A DNA stretch of 64,000 nucleotides from Vanilla planifolia (lineage: Eukaryota > Streptophyta > Magnoliopsida > Asparagales > Orchidaceae), in contig CM043865.1 of NCBI GenBank assembly GCA_023846275.1, forward strand, positions 7,614,068 to 7,678,067. The letters run 5' to 3'. This document shows positions 36,451-49,159 of this stretch, in pieces. The translations under genes and the position numbers were made by a program. The notes beneath the pieces are model-generated. The model was not told the origin of the DNA, did no database searches, and was given only the letters and a program-made list of their open reading frames with translations. Within the stretch, counting starts at the first letter, position 1. Each line of letters begins with the position of its first letter.

Positions 36451-39400
36451 TAAATAAAAAATATATTAATAATTTAGACATAAGTGATATCATCATATGC
36501 TCATAACCACATTTAACACACTATATACTTATCGACAATAAATATCTTAATTAGTTTATCATAAATATTATGTTATATAAAATAGAACTCATAAATAAAA
36601 AAAAGTACTTTGAAGTACAAAAACTTTAATTAAGTAGTTTTAAAAGTAGTTCCTAAGTAGGTAAATTCCTAGCTATAAGTTACAAGTCTTAGGCATGGCC
36701 CAATTTGGATCAAACTTAGATGCAAAGCTAGTTTCACCCACTTTGAATGTTGGCTATGATTTGTAGTGGTGGTGGCATGTTATGAGGGATCAATTGTTGA
36801 ATTGTAGTATGGAGCATAAGGTTGGGGCACACGGCTTGTGCTGAAAAGCTATTCATTAAATGATTTGATTGCAAGGTTAATAGAGGAACCGATATCATGT
36901 AGAGAAAGAAATTACCTATATCCTCATAATTAATAAAAAAATTAAATAAATGAGAAATACATAAAAGCAAATAAAAAATCTTTAAGGGCCTTATAATTGT
37001 TCTATTACAATTTAATAGCATCTAGAAAAACTAAATTACTAGTAAACTTTATACGAGTCTCTTTATGGGCTCTTTTAAATCCATGATTTATAATAAAATT
37101 CATATATTTTGAGTTTAATTAGATCACTTTAATATAAATTTTATAATACAATTTATTCTATAATATCTACACATTAAAAGAAATTATTTTTAATAGAGTT
37201 AAAACCTAGGTGTATCTTTATCATACTAGATGTCAAGCCTTTCTTAGATTAAACCCAAGTAATTCAATACCAAAAATACATGGGTTAAAATAAACTGAGT
37301 AGCAAAATCAACATGGAGACCAACACAAAATTGAGCTAAGATGATGATAAACTCAATAAAAAATCATTTAAAAAAGGATGACCAAATAAAGCTTCATACA
37401 TAACTTAAAGCTTTCATACAAATAAAAGTTAAAAAAGGAAAATAGATACAATTATCACTCATATAACATTCTCTCACAAAGCCCATACATAAAACATACT
37501 CTCTCTCTAAGTTAACTATTATAATCTCTCAATTTTGTACAAGTCTAAACTCTAACTTATAATATAAGTGGGGAGTGAGCATGATGTATTTAATAGGTAA
37601 ATTACGAACTACTAGAAATAAATCAATTTAAAAATATTGTGAAGTAGTTGATAAAGAAAGGAAAGTACTAATTTATTACACATATGCTTATATGCATATA
37701 GCCATTTCTTAATACTATCTTTTTCTTTCTTTCTTTTTTTATTAGTTTCATATTCAATTTCATCTTCATCTTTCATGATTTCTTTCTCCTGGGCCTCAAT
37801 ATTTTAATTAATTATTATCTCCACTTCTCGAGATCCCATATCATATGATAATATCTATCATAAAGCCACTGTTTACATTACTCAGCATTATGTTTCATGA
37901 TAAAGGGCCTTAACAATAGGGTTTGATGACATTAAGATGATTTTCTTTCTCATATATCATAGAGCCACCACTCGCATAACCTTCCTATCTTATGATAATA
38001 AGGCTTTTGACATGTTGTTGGCCTTAATCTATGTCTCTATGAAACTAAGATAATGATTTTTCTTTCTTATATTAGGCAACTACAAGATGAGGTCACAAAG
38101 AAAATAATGCATATTCTTCTTTCTTCTTTCTCATTATCATATAGATCATTAGGCTCAATTAGCCTTCTTTCTTATAATTCATTTTTTAGTAATTCATTCA
38201 TATTATTTTGTATTTATTTTTTAATACTTATAATCAATATATATCATAATAGAATGTTATAACATAAATTAGAATATATGTAGATGAATTCAAGCCAAGA
38301 TATATGCTTACATTATCACATCATAAGTATGGCAAAAAAAGTCTAATTCTATTAAATAACCATACAGAAGCTTCGCTTTGTACGATGTCCTTAGATTATA
38401 TCATACAATTATTAGTCTACTTCTATTTGGACATTGGTTCAAGTAAATTGATGACAAACTTAAGTCCTTGAAGTTGATCGTACCAACCATTGTTCTCATT
38501 ATATGGTAGACTTTAAATAATCCCATTATAAATTTTTTATTCTCTTGCTTCTAACAAGTTGATTGTATGATCCAATGGCCCCATCTTATGGCCTGATATT
38601 CATAGATGCCATGTGATTGTTTGTTCAAATTGTCCATTGCTTATTACTAAGGCCTGATTATAAAGTCTGATGAATATTTGTGTATCATATGATTTTTATG
38701 GGAAACTAAAGTCTAGCACTACTTAACTGATTATATAGTACATTCCAAATAATATACCATATGATCCTCTTAGGCAAAGGGAGTTTATATAGAAACTTCA
38801 CCAATTGAACCATTTGTGGTTCTCATCACATTATCCATCTATATCGATTCTATGATACAATTGATCTAATTGCATAGTATGCAAGAACTAGATGGTAAAA
38901 CACTTATTAGAAATCTAGACATAATCCCTGGCCTATCTAATACCAAAATCTCAATTATGAAAGGAAGCATAAGTTCAATCTACTTAAGGAAAAATTTTAT
39001 TAGAAACATATCTTACTCAATTCTTTTTATGCAAAATAGGATCCAAAATTTCTTTTCCATTTCTTCCTTTTTTTGGCTCAAGGGAATTCCTATTACTTAT
39101 CATGCTTTCCTTACGAACTCTTCAAATTGTTGTTAATCTCCCACTCTCAAAATCCTAATCACTTTCTCAATCTCCCTCACATGTGAGCATAGCCATAAGA
39201 GCATGGAAAGGGTAGAACTTTATTCTTTTATTTTTGTAAAAGAGTTTAGAATGATAAAAATATTTTCCTTCATATCTCTTATGAAAATTCATAAAAATTT
39301 CAAATGATTTTAAAAAAGTATAAACATACCAACATTATTCTCATGCCAAGACTTTCTCAATAGATTACTCAGATCTTAGATATAGATGTGGGTGACATGG

Positions 39401-41779
39401 CATGTTATTTGAGGTGCATCAAAAAGGATAATTTCTTTATTCCTATTTTGCATAGCCTAAAATCATTATTAAATTTGCATCTCATAATTAAGTTGGGTTG
39501 TCACACTAGATATGTATCATTGTAGGTTCTTCTAAATGATTAGGACATCAAGTAGGCTAACTCCATTGAATACCATGATCATTTCGTTGAGTATATCTCC
39601 AAACCAACTCATCTCATAGTTTAGTCATATGAAAGCTTAAAGAATTCAATTAAACACTTCTTTATTCATAAGCCTATAAATTGAGTTGATGGCCTCAAGT
39701 TCCCTAATAATCAAATAGACTTTCAACTTTAATAATTAAAATATGCACTTTTTGAAAAATTAAATTAAATTAATTAAAAAAAATCACATATAAGTACATG
39801 AACTTTAATGTTGAATAGTGGAGTTGAATTTGGGGGACAAGAAAATTTGTAGGGGTAACACAAACTTAATTGGTTTTTCTTTTTGCCATTTAAATTATTC
39901 TATCTCAAGGGAAACAAACTCAAGTGAATCAAGTTCAAAAGATTAGAAACCTCCAGTCACAAAAATGAAAACCATTAATTTTCTTTTGGGTGGCATTAAA
40001 GCTCCAATTCATAATAGTGAAATTCATTAATTTTTTTTTGTGACATTACTAACATGATTAAGGAAAACATCAAGTTAAATCTAATATTTGAGAAATATAT
40101 CTCTTTTAACAAAATTTTGCTTCCTAAAAATTTTCCTTAATTTAAAACTTGGATCATCATAATGGCCAACATACCATGAAATCTATTCTAAAACAAAAAT
40201 ATCAAGAAGGATTTATAATATAGATCAAAATCCAGTGTGTTATGCCTAAGTTGTGGTATTATACTAAATATATTGTGGTACTATAGTAGAGAGCCATATT
40301 TTTCTTGAGATTTTCCTTGCAAAATGCTTTAGAACTTTACAAAATTAGGGTCGATGATGATGATTAGGCATATAGTGACCTTCACTCATTTTTTGATGAT
40401 GATTAGGGAAACAATGTCTAACAATTTTTTATGGCCAATGAAAGAGCTACTCGATGTCACAAGCATAGTGAATCAATCAACTAATGGATGACTTCCCATT
40501 GACATTCATATGCACTAAAAAATAGGCAACTTTTAAGTGACTTGATCGAAGGTTACCCAATTCATTCAGTTTATCAACCAGGAGGGACAATTGATAGATT
40601 TCTACAACATCCGAGTGCATGTCTTGTCAAGGGATTTGGTGCTTCAAGTTAAATACTCTTATATACATACACAACTTTATAACTTTAATCATAATATAGC
40701 ACTTTTGGGAATATTCCTTATGGGATCCTTACAAGCTTCGAGGAATACACCAAACTATTCTTTTATAGATGTTATATGTGAGATTGTGAACCATTCACTA
40801 AGAAAAATTAAACCTATACAACATATAAAGGAGACCCAAAAATTATTTTTTATGAGGTTGAAATTAATAAATTGGTGACTCCAATTAAATTTGCTCTTTG
40901 GAAAATTCTCTCTTACAAAATTAAATTTGATGTTCATTAGGATGGAATTCTAGAGGAGTGGATTTAAAGGCTCTTTTACAATTGGTTTCCTTAACCCTAA
41001 GCATATACTTATTAATTTTATATGGAAGATGACAACTTATTTTGTTGGATAAATAAAATATAGATCATTGTGTAATTTGTGATGTGTGTATTTAAGTGGT
41101 CTCTTAATTTCTAATAGAACATTAAATCCTTAATTATTTTGGTATGGGTAGCTTTTCAACACCTACCATTACATATATTCAATAAAAAAGATCTTTATTC
41201 ACTTCCCATAGTCATTGGTGTTGTACTCTTTGATGTTATGATCATAAAATCAATACTAAGTATTTACTAATATCTTTTTAAGCTTAATATTATTTTGGTT
41301 AAACCTTAAAAAGTATTTTAGTGATCTGAATTTATTAGAGCAAAGGATGTTGTAAATAAATAGTGAATATAATTTAATGACTCAATTTACTGACTCTGGA
41401 GCGAAAGATAATGGCCTTTGCAAAGTAGTTAGTCCATAAAGAATTTTATTTTTAAATCTTTATGATTAGCATGTTAAACATTTAAATTCTTCATAATTAA
41501 GACACATAGGACTATCATCCTTCATGCATATATGAATTTGATTTAAATTATATTTTATTTTAAGGTATTTGAGTTTTTGAATATTTAAATAATTTTTATA
41601 TAAAAAATTATTTTAAAAAAAATTCCTAAGCACCCAACTGTTAAGCTCAAAGAGCTTGGATCTAGTGGCTTGAAGTTCACAGGCCTTGGAGACCCATAGA
41701 CCAAGAACTCGACCAAAACTGAGATAGGTCAAGCTCAAGTATCAATAAAGTCAGGTTACCATTGCGATCTTTGGGTGAA
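36451..41779. other. AT-rich, presumed retroelement debris
   Basis: No domain was recognised. The 37840-38050 and 38380-38900 parts are rich in CATATGATA-type words like the other LTR-like segments. An open frame at 40591-40878 (95 codons, plus) has no recognised motif. The 41640-41840 stretch is rich in CAAGCTC/AGCTCAA words. Confidence 0.35.
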
Positions 41780-42605
41780 TCAGTTCAAGGTATTACTTTT
41801 GAACTGGCTTAGGCAACACGAGTCAGGGCAGACTATTTATTTCTAATTGATTAATAGGGATAGCCCAATTGTTTTAAACAACTTTCAAAAAACTTGGATG
41901 CGAGATCTACATATTTTGAAACTTTAATTGCTTGGCACCAGATGGTAGTTCCTTGTGCTGATGTAAAAGAAGTGGAGAGTGATCCGAACCTGTTTTACAA
42001 AGGTGTGAAACCCTTGCATTTGGATTAAAAGTTTATCTATTCCTTATTAGCTAAAAGTATGCCTAATCTTTTCCCGATCCAATGGCCTTTTCTTCTTCCA
42101 ACCCAAGTATAAAGAGAACCCGTGAATGAAAGATCAATTAGGTTATAATTGTTCATGCAAACTATGAAATAATGAGTGGCTTCAATGGAATGGATTGAGT
42201 AACCCTTGCATTCCTTCACTGAAGAATGGCATCAAAATCCCCAACAACTAAGGAGTTATTTATGTTTGCACTAATTTGGAGTAGTTGATTCCTTAATTTA
42301 TTTCCTTTGAGCTCTAATGCACTTAGCATATACAAAAGTACAAAAAAGTGACAGCCTAATTTCTTTGATCCCTTATCTAGATGTGCAAACTCATCTTGAA
42401 CTTTGTCACATTGGACCTTGTCATTTTATAAAGCATATATTTTATTAATCAAGTTTCCCAAGTATTGTAAGAAACATAGATTGATTGTCAAAATTTGTAG
42501 TTTGTTTGCACGAGCCATTGGTTCCAACAATACTACTAATGCTATTTTGTGAGATGTTGATGAGGACATTATGTTTGAGAAGGATTTTCGACGTCCAAGG
42601 ACCTG
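41780..42605 (-). mobile_element. LINE endonuclease-domain remnant
   Basis: Reading the minus strand from 42600 downwards across several stops gives the plant L1-type endonuclease/exonuclease/phosphatase domain in order: ALVVLLEPMARANK near the start (about 42530), SLVVGDFDAIL (about 42250), NLIDLSFTGSLYTWVGRR (about 42100-42150) and GSDHSPLLL (about 41960-41985, the catalytic SDH triad). LKFQNM and HPSFLKVV follow to about 41890. The domain nicks target DNA for insertion. There are stops and at least one frameshift, and RT is absent, so this is dead DNA. Confidence 0.75.
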
Positions 42606-42611
42606 GTTTTG

Positions 42612-42630
42612 AAAAAAAAAAAAAAAAAAA
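42612..42630 (+). repeat. Poly(A) run (19 A)
   Basis: An uninterrupted A19 on the plus strand sits exactly at the junction between AT-rich LINE-derived DNA on the left and GC-rich DNA on the right. It may mark the tail of a retrotransposed sequence. Confidence 0.8.
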
Positions 42631-42639
42631 GGGCCAAAA

Positions 42640-42945
42640 TCACTATTCCTGCCACCGACTGCCGCCTCCGCCGCAGCCTCCGCCGCAACCTCCGCCGCCA
42701 CAGTGAACCGCCCGCCGCCGCGTCGAACCGTTCGTGCCCGAACCGCTGTGCATGAGTCCAGCCAGGCGCCTACCCAAGCTACCCGGATGACCCGCAACCT
42801 GCGACCCGCGCCGACCCACGCCAGCCTGCACCAACCCGCGCCAGCGACCTGCGACCCGCGCCGACCCACGCCAGCCTGCACCGACCCGCGCCAGCCCGCA
42901 CCGCCGCCGCCGCCGCCGTCGCCGCGCCTCCGGCCATCCGAAATT
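42640..42945. repeat. GC-rich segment with CCG runs and a 50-bp tandem repeat
   Basis: About 300 bases of extreme GC content in an AT-rich region. It holds CCGCCGCAGCCTCCGCCGCA runs at 42660-42705, a two-copy repeat with exact 50-base spacing (42801-42850 and 42851-42900, one mismatch in the first 40 bases) and a CCG microsatellite at 42899-42926. Open frames on both strands translate to Pro/Ala/Arg or Gly/Ala/Arg low-complexity protein and are not credible genes. It ends where LTR-like AT-rich sequence begins. Confidence 0.8.
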
Positions 42946-43690
42946 AGGATGAATGCACTTAATTTTATTATTTTTCTCAGATTTCTAAGAGTCTATTTGT
43001 ATTTTTTAGGTGACTTTTAGTTTACCCATGTGTCATTTAGTATTCCCATGTTATGAGTCAAATGTCTTTTGTACCCTTATGGATTCCTATATAAGGGGGA
43101 GTCATCTTCTGTTGTATAGATATTGAATAGTTAATGCAAGCTTTTGAGTGTTCTTTGCTTCCATTCTGAGTTCGTGAGTGCTCTGAGTGTCTTTGGCATG
43201 CTGACTCGTCAAAGCTCTGATACTAGGAGGAGGGACGCGAGGTCCAAGTGGTGAGACGCCACTCCAGTCTATCATCTTCCTTTATCGCTCAACCATCTTC
43301 AAGTTGAAATTTTTGGTTTTTCCTCGTCTTCCTTTTTACGAGTAATTTCCATTCCTAGATTATTAATTTGTCTTCAATATATTTTCATTCTGCGAAGTGC
43401 AACTTTTACTACAAATTATATTTTAATTTCAACTGGTACTTAACCAATCTAAGTACTCCCTATTTCTGCGTGTTTGAAAGTGTGTAGCCGTAATCGATTT
43501 AGCGACTTCTTAGCCGCTAACGATCCTAAGTTTAGTTAGGATTCTTTGGTTGGTGCCTTTTGCGTTCAACCCTCATCGTATCTAGGTGTGTGTCCCTTAG
43601 GGAGACGGCCCTGCTCTTTGTTGTGCATCAGTCACGAATTTTCTAACTAAGCAAATTTCGTCTAGTCCTACATCACATAAGTTAAATCTT
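42946..43690 (+). mobile_element. LTR-like retroelement segment with TATA box
   Basis: The order of features resembles U3-R-U5 of a plant LTR on the plus strand: TATATAAGGGGGAGTCATCT at 43088, then TTGTATAGATATTGAATAG, then CT/TC-rich sequence. GCTCTGATACTA at 43214-43225 matches 11 of 12 bases of the 3' end of initiator tRNA-Met, so its complement reads as a primer-binding site on the minus strand. The orientation is therefore ambiguous, and no LTR pair or target duplication was found. It could be a solo LTR or a non-autonomous element including the GC-rich segment to its left. Confidence 0.45.
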
Positions 43691-46140
43691 GATCACTTAC
43701 CAATTTCTTAGAAGAATACCCAATCTCAGCTTCGATGATTTAGAGCTATGACCACTTTACTTTTATTTTTTAAAAAAAAGCGACAAAGAAAATATCCCAC
43801 TTTGTTTTTCTTTCTTGATATGCCCTTGTGTGTTAACACTTTGTATGACCACAAGGATTGGTAGGTCATACCAAATGGTGAATCAAAATCATGAATCTAA
43901 CCAAAACTAAGAACAAAACCCAAATTAAGGACTTATGTAAGAAACAGCCTCATTAATAGCCCAACTCAACCAAATGTTTTGACAAATCTTTTAACACCAA
44001 CAATGTGAATCAAATATTAAGAGAGAAATAGATAATAGGAGAAGTCATACCCAATAATTAAGAAAAGAAAATTCTAGAGGGAGTAAAAACCATAAAAGAC
44101 ATGACGATCCTTTAGATGAATCAGATCAAGATATCCATAAAAAATCATGACCACAGAAGAAAAAATTAGTCTTTTGATGAGTTAGATCTAAATGATGACC
44201 TAAATGTGTTTAGTGATGAAAAAATACATAAGAGATGTTAGAAGATAGAGTATATCCTTTATATGAAATTGAATACCCTAACTTTTAATGATAGTTTCAA
44301 CTATTAAGATTACATAGACTGACAGACTAATATGAATGATTACTTAAATTAGCATTAAATGAATGAGTAAAAAATATCAATTTATTAATACTAAACTTAT
44401 CGGTACTATTTGTAGGTTCCTTAGACACTTAAACTAATAATATACCAATAATGATGTAGAGGCACCCCCAAACTTAGAGAAACTTTATGATTAACTTGTA
44501 AAACAAGTTTGTTCTAATAACTTATAATTTCAAATTATTAGATAAATGACAAAGGTATTCCTAATGTAGTAAATCTATTGAGTAGTTTAATAAGTTTTTC
44601 AATTATACTCTTTCATTTTAAGGTATGTTTAAAAAAATACATGTAGGTTGAGCTTAACTTAAAAATATTATTATCTTAAAGAAGTCCTCTTACATAACTA
44701 AAAATAAAGAGAAAAGTAAAACTTCTTATTTTAAGAAAACTAACTAGCTAGCCTCTTCAAAGGCCTACACCATTATTTCTCAATCCACTCATACTCGCAC
44801 CACTTCATCTACCTGTTTCACCATAGTTTTTGAACTATCCAAACCCATATTATCATCCACTTCTTCAAATCTTTCTTAAAGTCAACCCACTAAGTTCCAA
44901 ACCACTCAATTTAGAATTATCTATTTTAAATATCATGAAAAGGGAGATTTAGTTACAAACTACCCAAAGAGAGTCATGAATATGAACATAAATAGAGATA
45001 ATGAATAAGAAGAGTCAAAGGAAGAAAAAACGTAATGCCTTGTGAGGAAGCTAAGTAAGAATTAAATATTATGAAATTTTTTTTAGTTTGAGTGATCAGG
45101 TGCACCCTTATAACCACACAACTAAAACATGACTAGAGGTACCAACATCTTTAGCACCAATATAAAAATTAAGAAACAACTTGAATAATCATAGATAATA
45201 ACGATTGAATCAATTCAATATCCCCTTAAATAGTTAAGAGAATAGTAATTTTCTTATCAGAATACTTAAACCCCTACTTTATGTCATGGATAAATAAAAC
45301 CTCTATACCTATTAAGTAATAATATTAATAACCCTAAAATTAGATAAGTATTATGATGAGATTTTATGAGATGTCATACTTATGTAGATAAATCACCTTA
45401 TCTTAAGAAGACCAATATTGTTTTAATAGGGATGCCACTTTGAAGGATAGGTCCATCATATATTCTTTTATTTATAAAAAAAGACCATCACATTATGCCT
45501 TACCTCATTTCATGAGAAATTGCAATGACTAAAGCATAAAAAATCTACAAAAAATTCTAAGCTCAAGGATAAAGAAAAGGGAAAGACAAAGAACTTGAGC
45601 TTGATCATGTTACTAAATGTTAGGAAGACCTTTTATCAAGGAGACTTAATTTAGTTTTTAGTAATTAAAGAGTTAAACATCACCATATCAAACCCATTGC
45701 CTATTGTTTAGGCCAATTTAAATAAATATAGATAAGGATTAAATGAATATTTAAATTGAAATCACTCCAAATAAAATAATTCATTCTCTTCTTAATTCAC
45801 TTCAGTATTGTGAGATAAGGATTTATTGTCATCAAAGGAATATAGATATTAAAGCAAGAACATTCTTCTTAAGAATAAGTCTACTTTTTATAGCTAATAG
45901 ATTTTTCTTTTAACCTACCATCTTCTTATTGATTTTATCAATTAATTGTTTGAGGAAAAATGTCTACTTTATTTTCAACTTTAAGAAACTTCATGCACTT
46001 TTTTCCCTCTAATTTTCCTCATTTTGCAAATTACTCACATTTTATAGTAAAAGCACTCACCAAAAGCTATTCCAAATGATCCTTAAAGACCTTTTCAAAT
46101 CAATTAAAATCCACTATTCTTGGATTCATATTGTGTGGTC
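43691..46140. other. AT-rich stretch, no recognised features
   Basis: Short interrupted frames only. No transposase, RT or gag words were seen on either strand. Confidence 0.35.
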
Positions 46141-46480
46141 TAATCTCCCACATCATACTTTATGAACACTAGTGACCACTAGTCTAACATAGGGATCAGA
46201 ATGGTGATGACTATTATGCCTACTTAAGAATGAATCATACCTCTCTAATAACTACATTATATTGTATAATCATTAGTAGTGAACAATCAAACAAAGGATA
46301 AAATACATAATCACTATTGTGCATTCCTTAAACCCGATCATTATTATTTGATTAGTACACTATACTATATAATCATTAGTTTCCACTGGTCAAACATGGG
46401 GTCTGAAAAACAATCATTGTTGCATGATTCTTGAACTCAGTTATACTTATCTAATTAGTACATCATATCATATGAATTGC
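46141..46480. repeat. Degenerate tandem array, about 103-bp period
   Basis: Aligned anchors (TATGAACACTAGT, TATAATCATTAGT, TATAATCATTAGT, ATATGAATTGCTC) recur at about 46161, 46265, 46367 and 46470. Shared neighbouring words include AACATAGGG/AACATGGGG, CTTAAACCCGATCAT/CTTGAACTCAGTTAT and ATTAGTACA. The units are diverged and carry the CATATGATA-like motif also found in other LTR-like parts of the window. It is probably a sub-repeat inside an LTR. Confidence 0.7.
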
Positions 46481-47883
46481 TCACAACTTTTATTAACCTG
46501 GTACAAGATTGATGACCCTTTTGCCAGCCCTAGTTATGTAGATCATACAAGATGAATGATACAATCATCTTGTATAATCAACATAATTAAAACAAGAAAA
46601 TGGGAAAATGGGCTACCTTACTAATTATTCACTAAATCCATAAAAAATTATTTCCATAATACTTCAAACAACAAAAACTTGACTCAAGAAGAGAAACACA
46701 ATTGGAAGAATACCTTTAACTAATTATTTTGTTAAGAACAAAATCAGAATACCTTTTCCCTATTTTTTTTTTGTTCTTCCTAATTCCCTTAAATCCTACA
46801 AAGCTTCAAGCCATATTTACTCAAATTGATTCCTTTCTCCTCCCTTCAAACACTCTCTCTCTTATGCTACTCGAGATTGAAATATCACTAGCAAAAGATA
46901 GAGAATAAGTTTATATAAATATTATAAAACTTATTTAATATTAACTCTTTGTTTTATTCTAACTTTAAGAATTCCTAGAAAATTCAAATTACTTAAAAAA
47001 AGTATTAATAATGTAACTATGAATTTCTCACATCAAGATTGTCACAATAGTATTTCAAATTTTGAATTCAACCATGCCATGTAAGCTTTCCTTTTGAGGT
47101 GTTCACATTATGATAGTCCTCAAGTTTCATATTTGAAATATAAAAATCGAATAAGATAAATTTTATTAAAAATATAGTTCATGATCAACTAAAGACACTA
47201 TTGTTTAGGCTATCTTATGAATTATTTGAAATAAAAAAAAAATAAAAAGACTTATCAAAATCTAATTCATTTGTGGTTCAAGAATAAGTAGCTCTATTTG
47301 CTAAAGGTAAAAAGGTTGTTATTTCTGCTTAGTCTAACCAACCAAAAGCTCTCTCATGATTCTCTTGGACCATAAATTTGCAAGACCCCTTCAAGCCCTT
47401 CAGATTTAAGGCAAAAGTGGAGTGGAAGATCTTTTGAAAATTTGCAAGTAGCATGAAGTTCATGTTGTTGAGATGAACATAAATTAAGCATCCTTGTTTT
47501 TTGGAGGACCATTGTCACCTAATTTAGTCTATGATCAAGTATAAATTTAACCTATAAATGCTTAAAACCTAGATTCTAGATGGTTAAAAATATAATGGTT
47601 CTTTTATGAAGAAAATAGTTTTACCTTTTTTTTTCATAGGACTATTAGCTGGAAGAAATGAACTAATATAATATTCTACCTTAAAAATGTGAAGATAAAA
47701 CTACGTTGGAACCTTTAGCCAATTAGTTTATCCTTATGAACTTCTTCATGCATAATATTATGCAACCCTAAATCTTGTTTGACTCCCCCCTCACCTCGCC
47801 GTCCGGCCTTGTGAGGTGCTCTCTACACCACATAAGAGAGCTTCCTCTACTCACTAGTATTAGAGAGTAAAAGCATCCACATT
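46481..47883. other. AT-rich stretch before the LINE RT remnant
   Basis: No domain was recognised. A short GC-rich patch at 47785-47820 stands out. The part nearest 47.88 kb may be the 5' continuation of the LINE ORF2 that follows. Confidence 0.3.
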
Positions 47884-48450
47884 GTGCATGTCCTTCCATC
47901 CAATCATGTTTCTATGGTAGATAGGATCATCTCCTCTATTATTAACAATTATTGGGGAGTAGTTGGCAAATACCTTCTTAGTCATTCTCTATATTTTTTA
48001 TTCAAACACAGTCCACCAACATTATATGGATACAATAGTTATCTGATCCCTAAGATTAATAAGGGCATTTAGAGCTAATCAATTTTACTATGTCAATCTC
48101 TACACTATTGCTTGTAAAGTCATTGCTAAAATCTTATTCAATAGAATAAAATATTTTCTTAATTATTTAGAGGTGCATGAACAAAAAACTTTTATCATAA
48201 GGACAACAAGTCTAATTTGATATTGTGAAAAAGATATTTTTGGATTATCTTTTGTCACTTTATCATTTTATTGTCAATTCTAAATTTTTTTTCTCTACAT
48301 CAACCAATGCACCATATTAGGTGTTGTAAAGGGCAATAAAATTGCCCCCAATGTCACATATATCATGCATATTGTATTTACTAATGATATCATGTCATTT
48401 AAGCCTATGTTGTTCTAAACTGCTAGAGTGTTAACAACGATTTAAAATCT
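47884..48450 (+). mobile_element. LINE reverse-transcriptase remnant
   Basis: The plus strand first reads an open piece at 47884-48072 ending SYLIPKINKGI, equivalent to the LIPK block of plant LINE RTs. Then, across stops, it reads LYTIACKVIAKILFNRIKYFL (about 48095-48165, the YKIIAKxLxNRLK block) and later APNVTYIMHIVFTNDIMSF (about 48338-48405), where FADD is expected. Block order and spacing fit LINE ORF2. The catalytic FADD is changed to FTND and several stops are present, so it is inactive. The ends are not defined. Confidence 0.65.
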
Positions 48451-49159
48451 TTTAGATTACGTTCAGACAAATAATAAACATGATTAAATCTTTTATATTA
48501 ATCTTTTTATAAGATGTCAAGAAAGATATATATAACAAAAATTCATAACAAACAAATTTATCAACTTAACATTATTATTATGTTTTTCTCACTATCTATT
48601 ATTATTTTTCTTGACTTGAAATCTTCTCAACTTATTTAGATTGTCTCAACCCATCCATTTTACAATAGGATCATCTTTCCCTTTTCAACTTACTTTAGGT
48701 CAACTTTAATGCTTTTATCACATGATATGATTAACTAATGATGTAATTCTTCAATTAGTGTGAGAACTTTGTAATATCTATGTTCAATTTTATTATAAAA
48801 TTAATAATTTTCTCAATTTTGTTAATAATAAAATCGATTTTTTCACCCATAAAATATATCTTGCAACGTCAATTGGAAAAAGGGCATATTGCTTCCATAG
48901 ACGTTTTGCTGCGATCCTCTATATTCAACAATCATTTCAAAACAAAATTACTAGTTGCTATTAATCTAAATATAACTTCTACTTAATCTTGCTTGCTTTC
49001 TTAATCCGAATATACACAACTACATTTCTACGTATAGCTGATGCTTCCCGGCCAAAACCATCCAGGCCTGGCCGGCGGATGAGCCACCTGCGGCTACGAA
49101 GATCAACAGGATGAAGGCAACCAACTTCGCCGCCGGGAAATCTGAAACAAGAGGTCAAC
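48451..49159. other. AT-rich spacer grading into GC-rich DVL 3' region
   Basis: 48.45-49.0 kb is AT-rich; a 68-codon plus-strand frame at 48780-48986 has no recognised motif. From about 49040 the GC content jumps. 49040-49159 is likely the 3' UTR of the minus-strand DVL-like gene. Confidence 0.4.

Noticed and set aside
42703..43020. Plus-strand Pro/Arg-rich 105-codon frame
   Set aside because: Translation of CCG runs and the 50-bp repeat; no domain, no gene context.
49000..49150. Hydrophobic minus-strand stretch (AAKLVAFILLIFVAAGG) resembling a signal peptide
   Set aside because: No ATG in frame after an upstream TGA; it lies in the probable 3' UTR of the DVL-like gene and stops soon after. 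A spliced exon was considered but no partner exon is visible.
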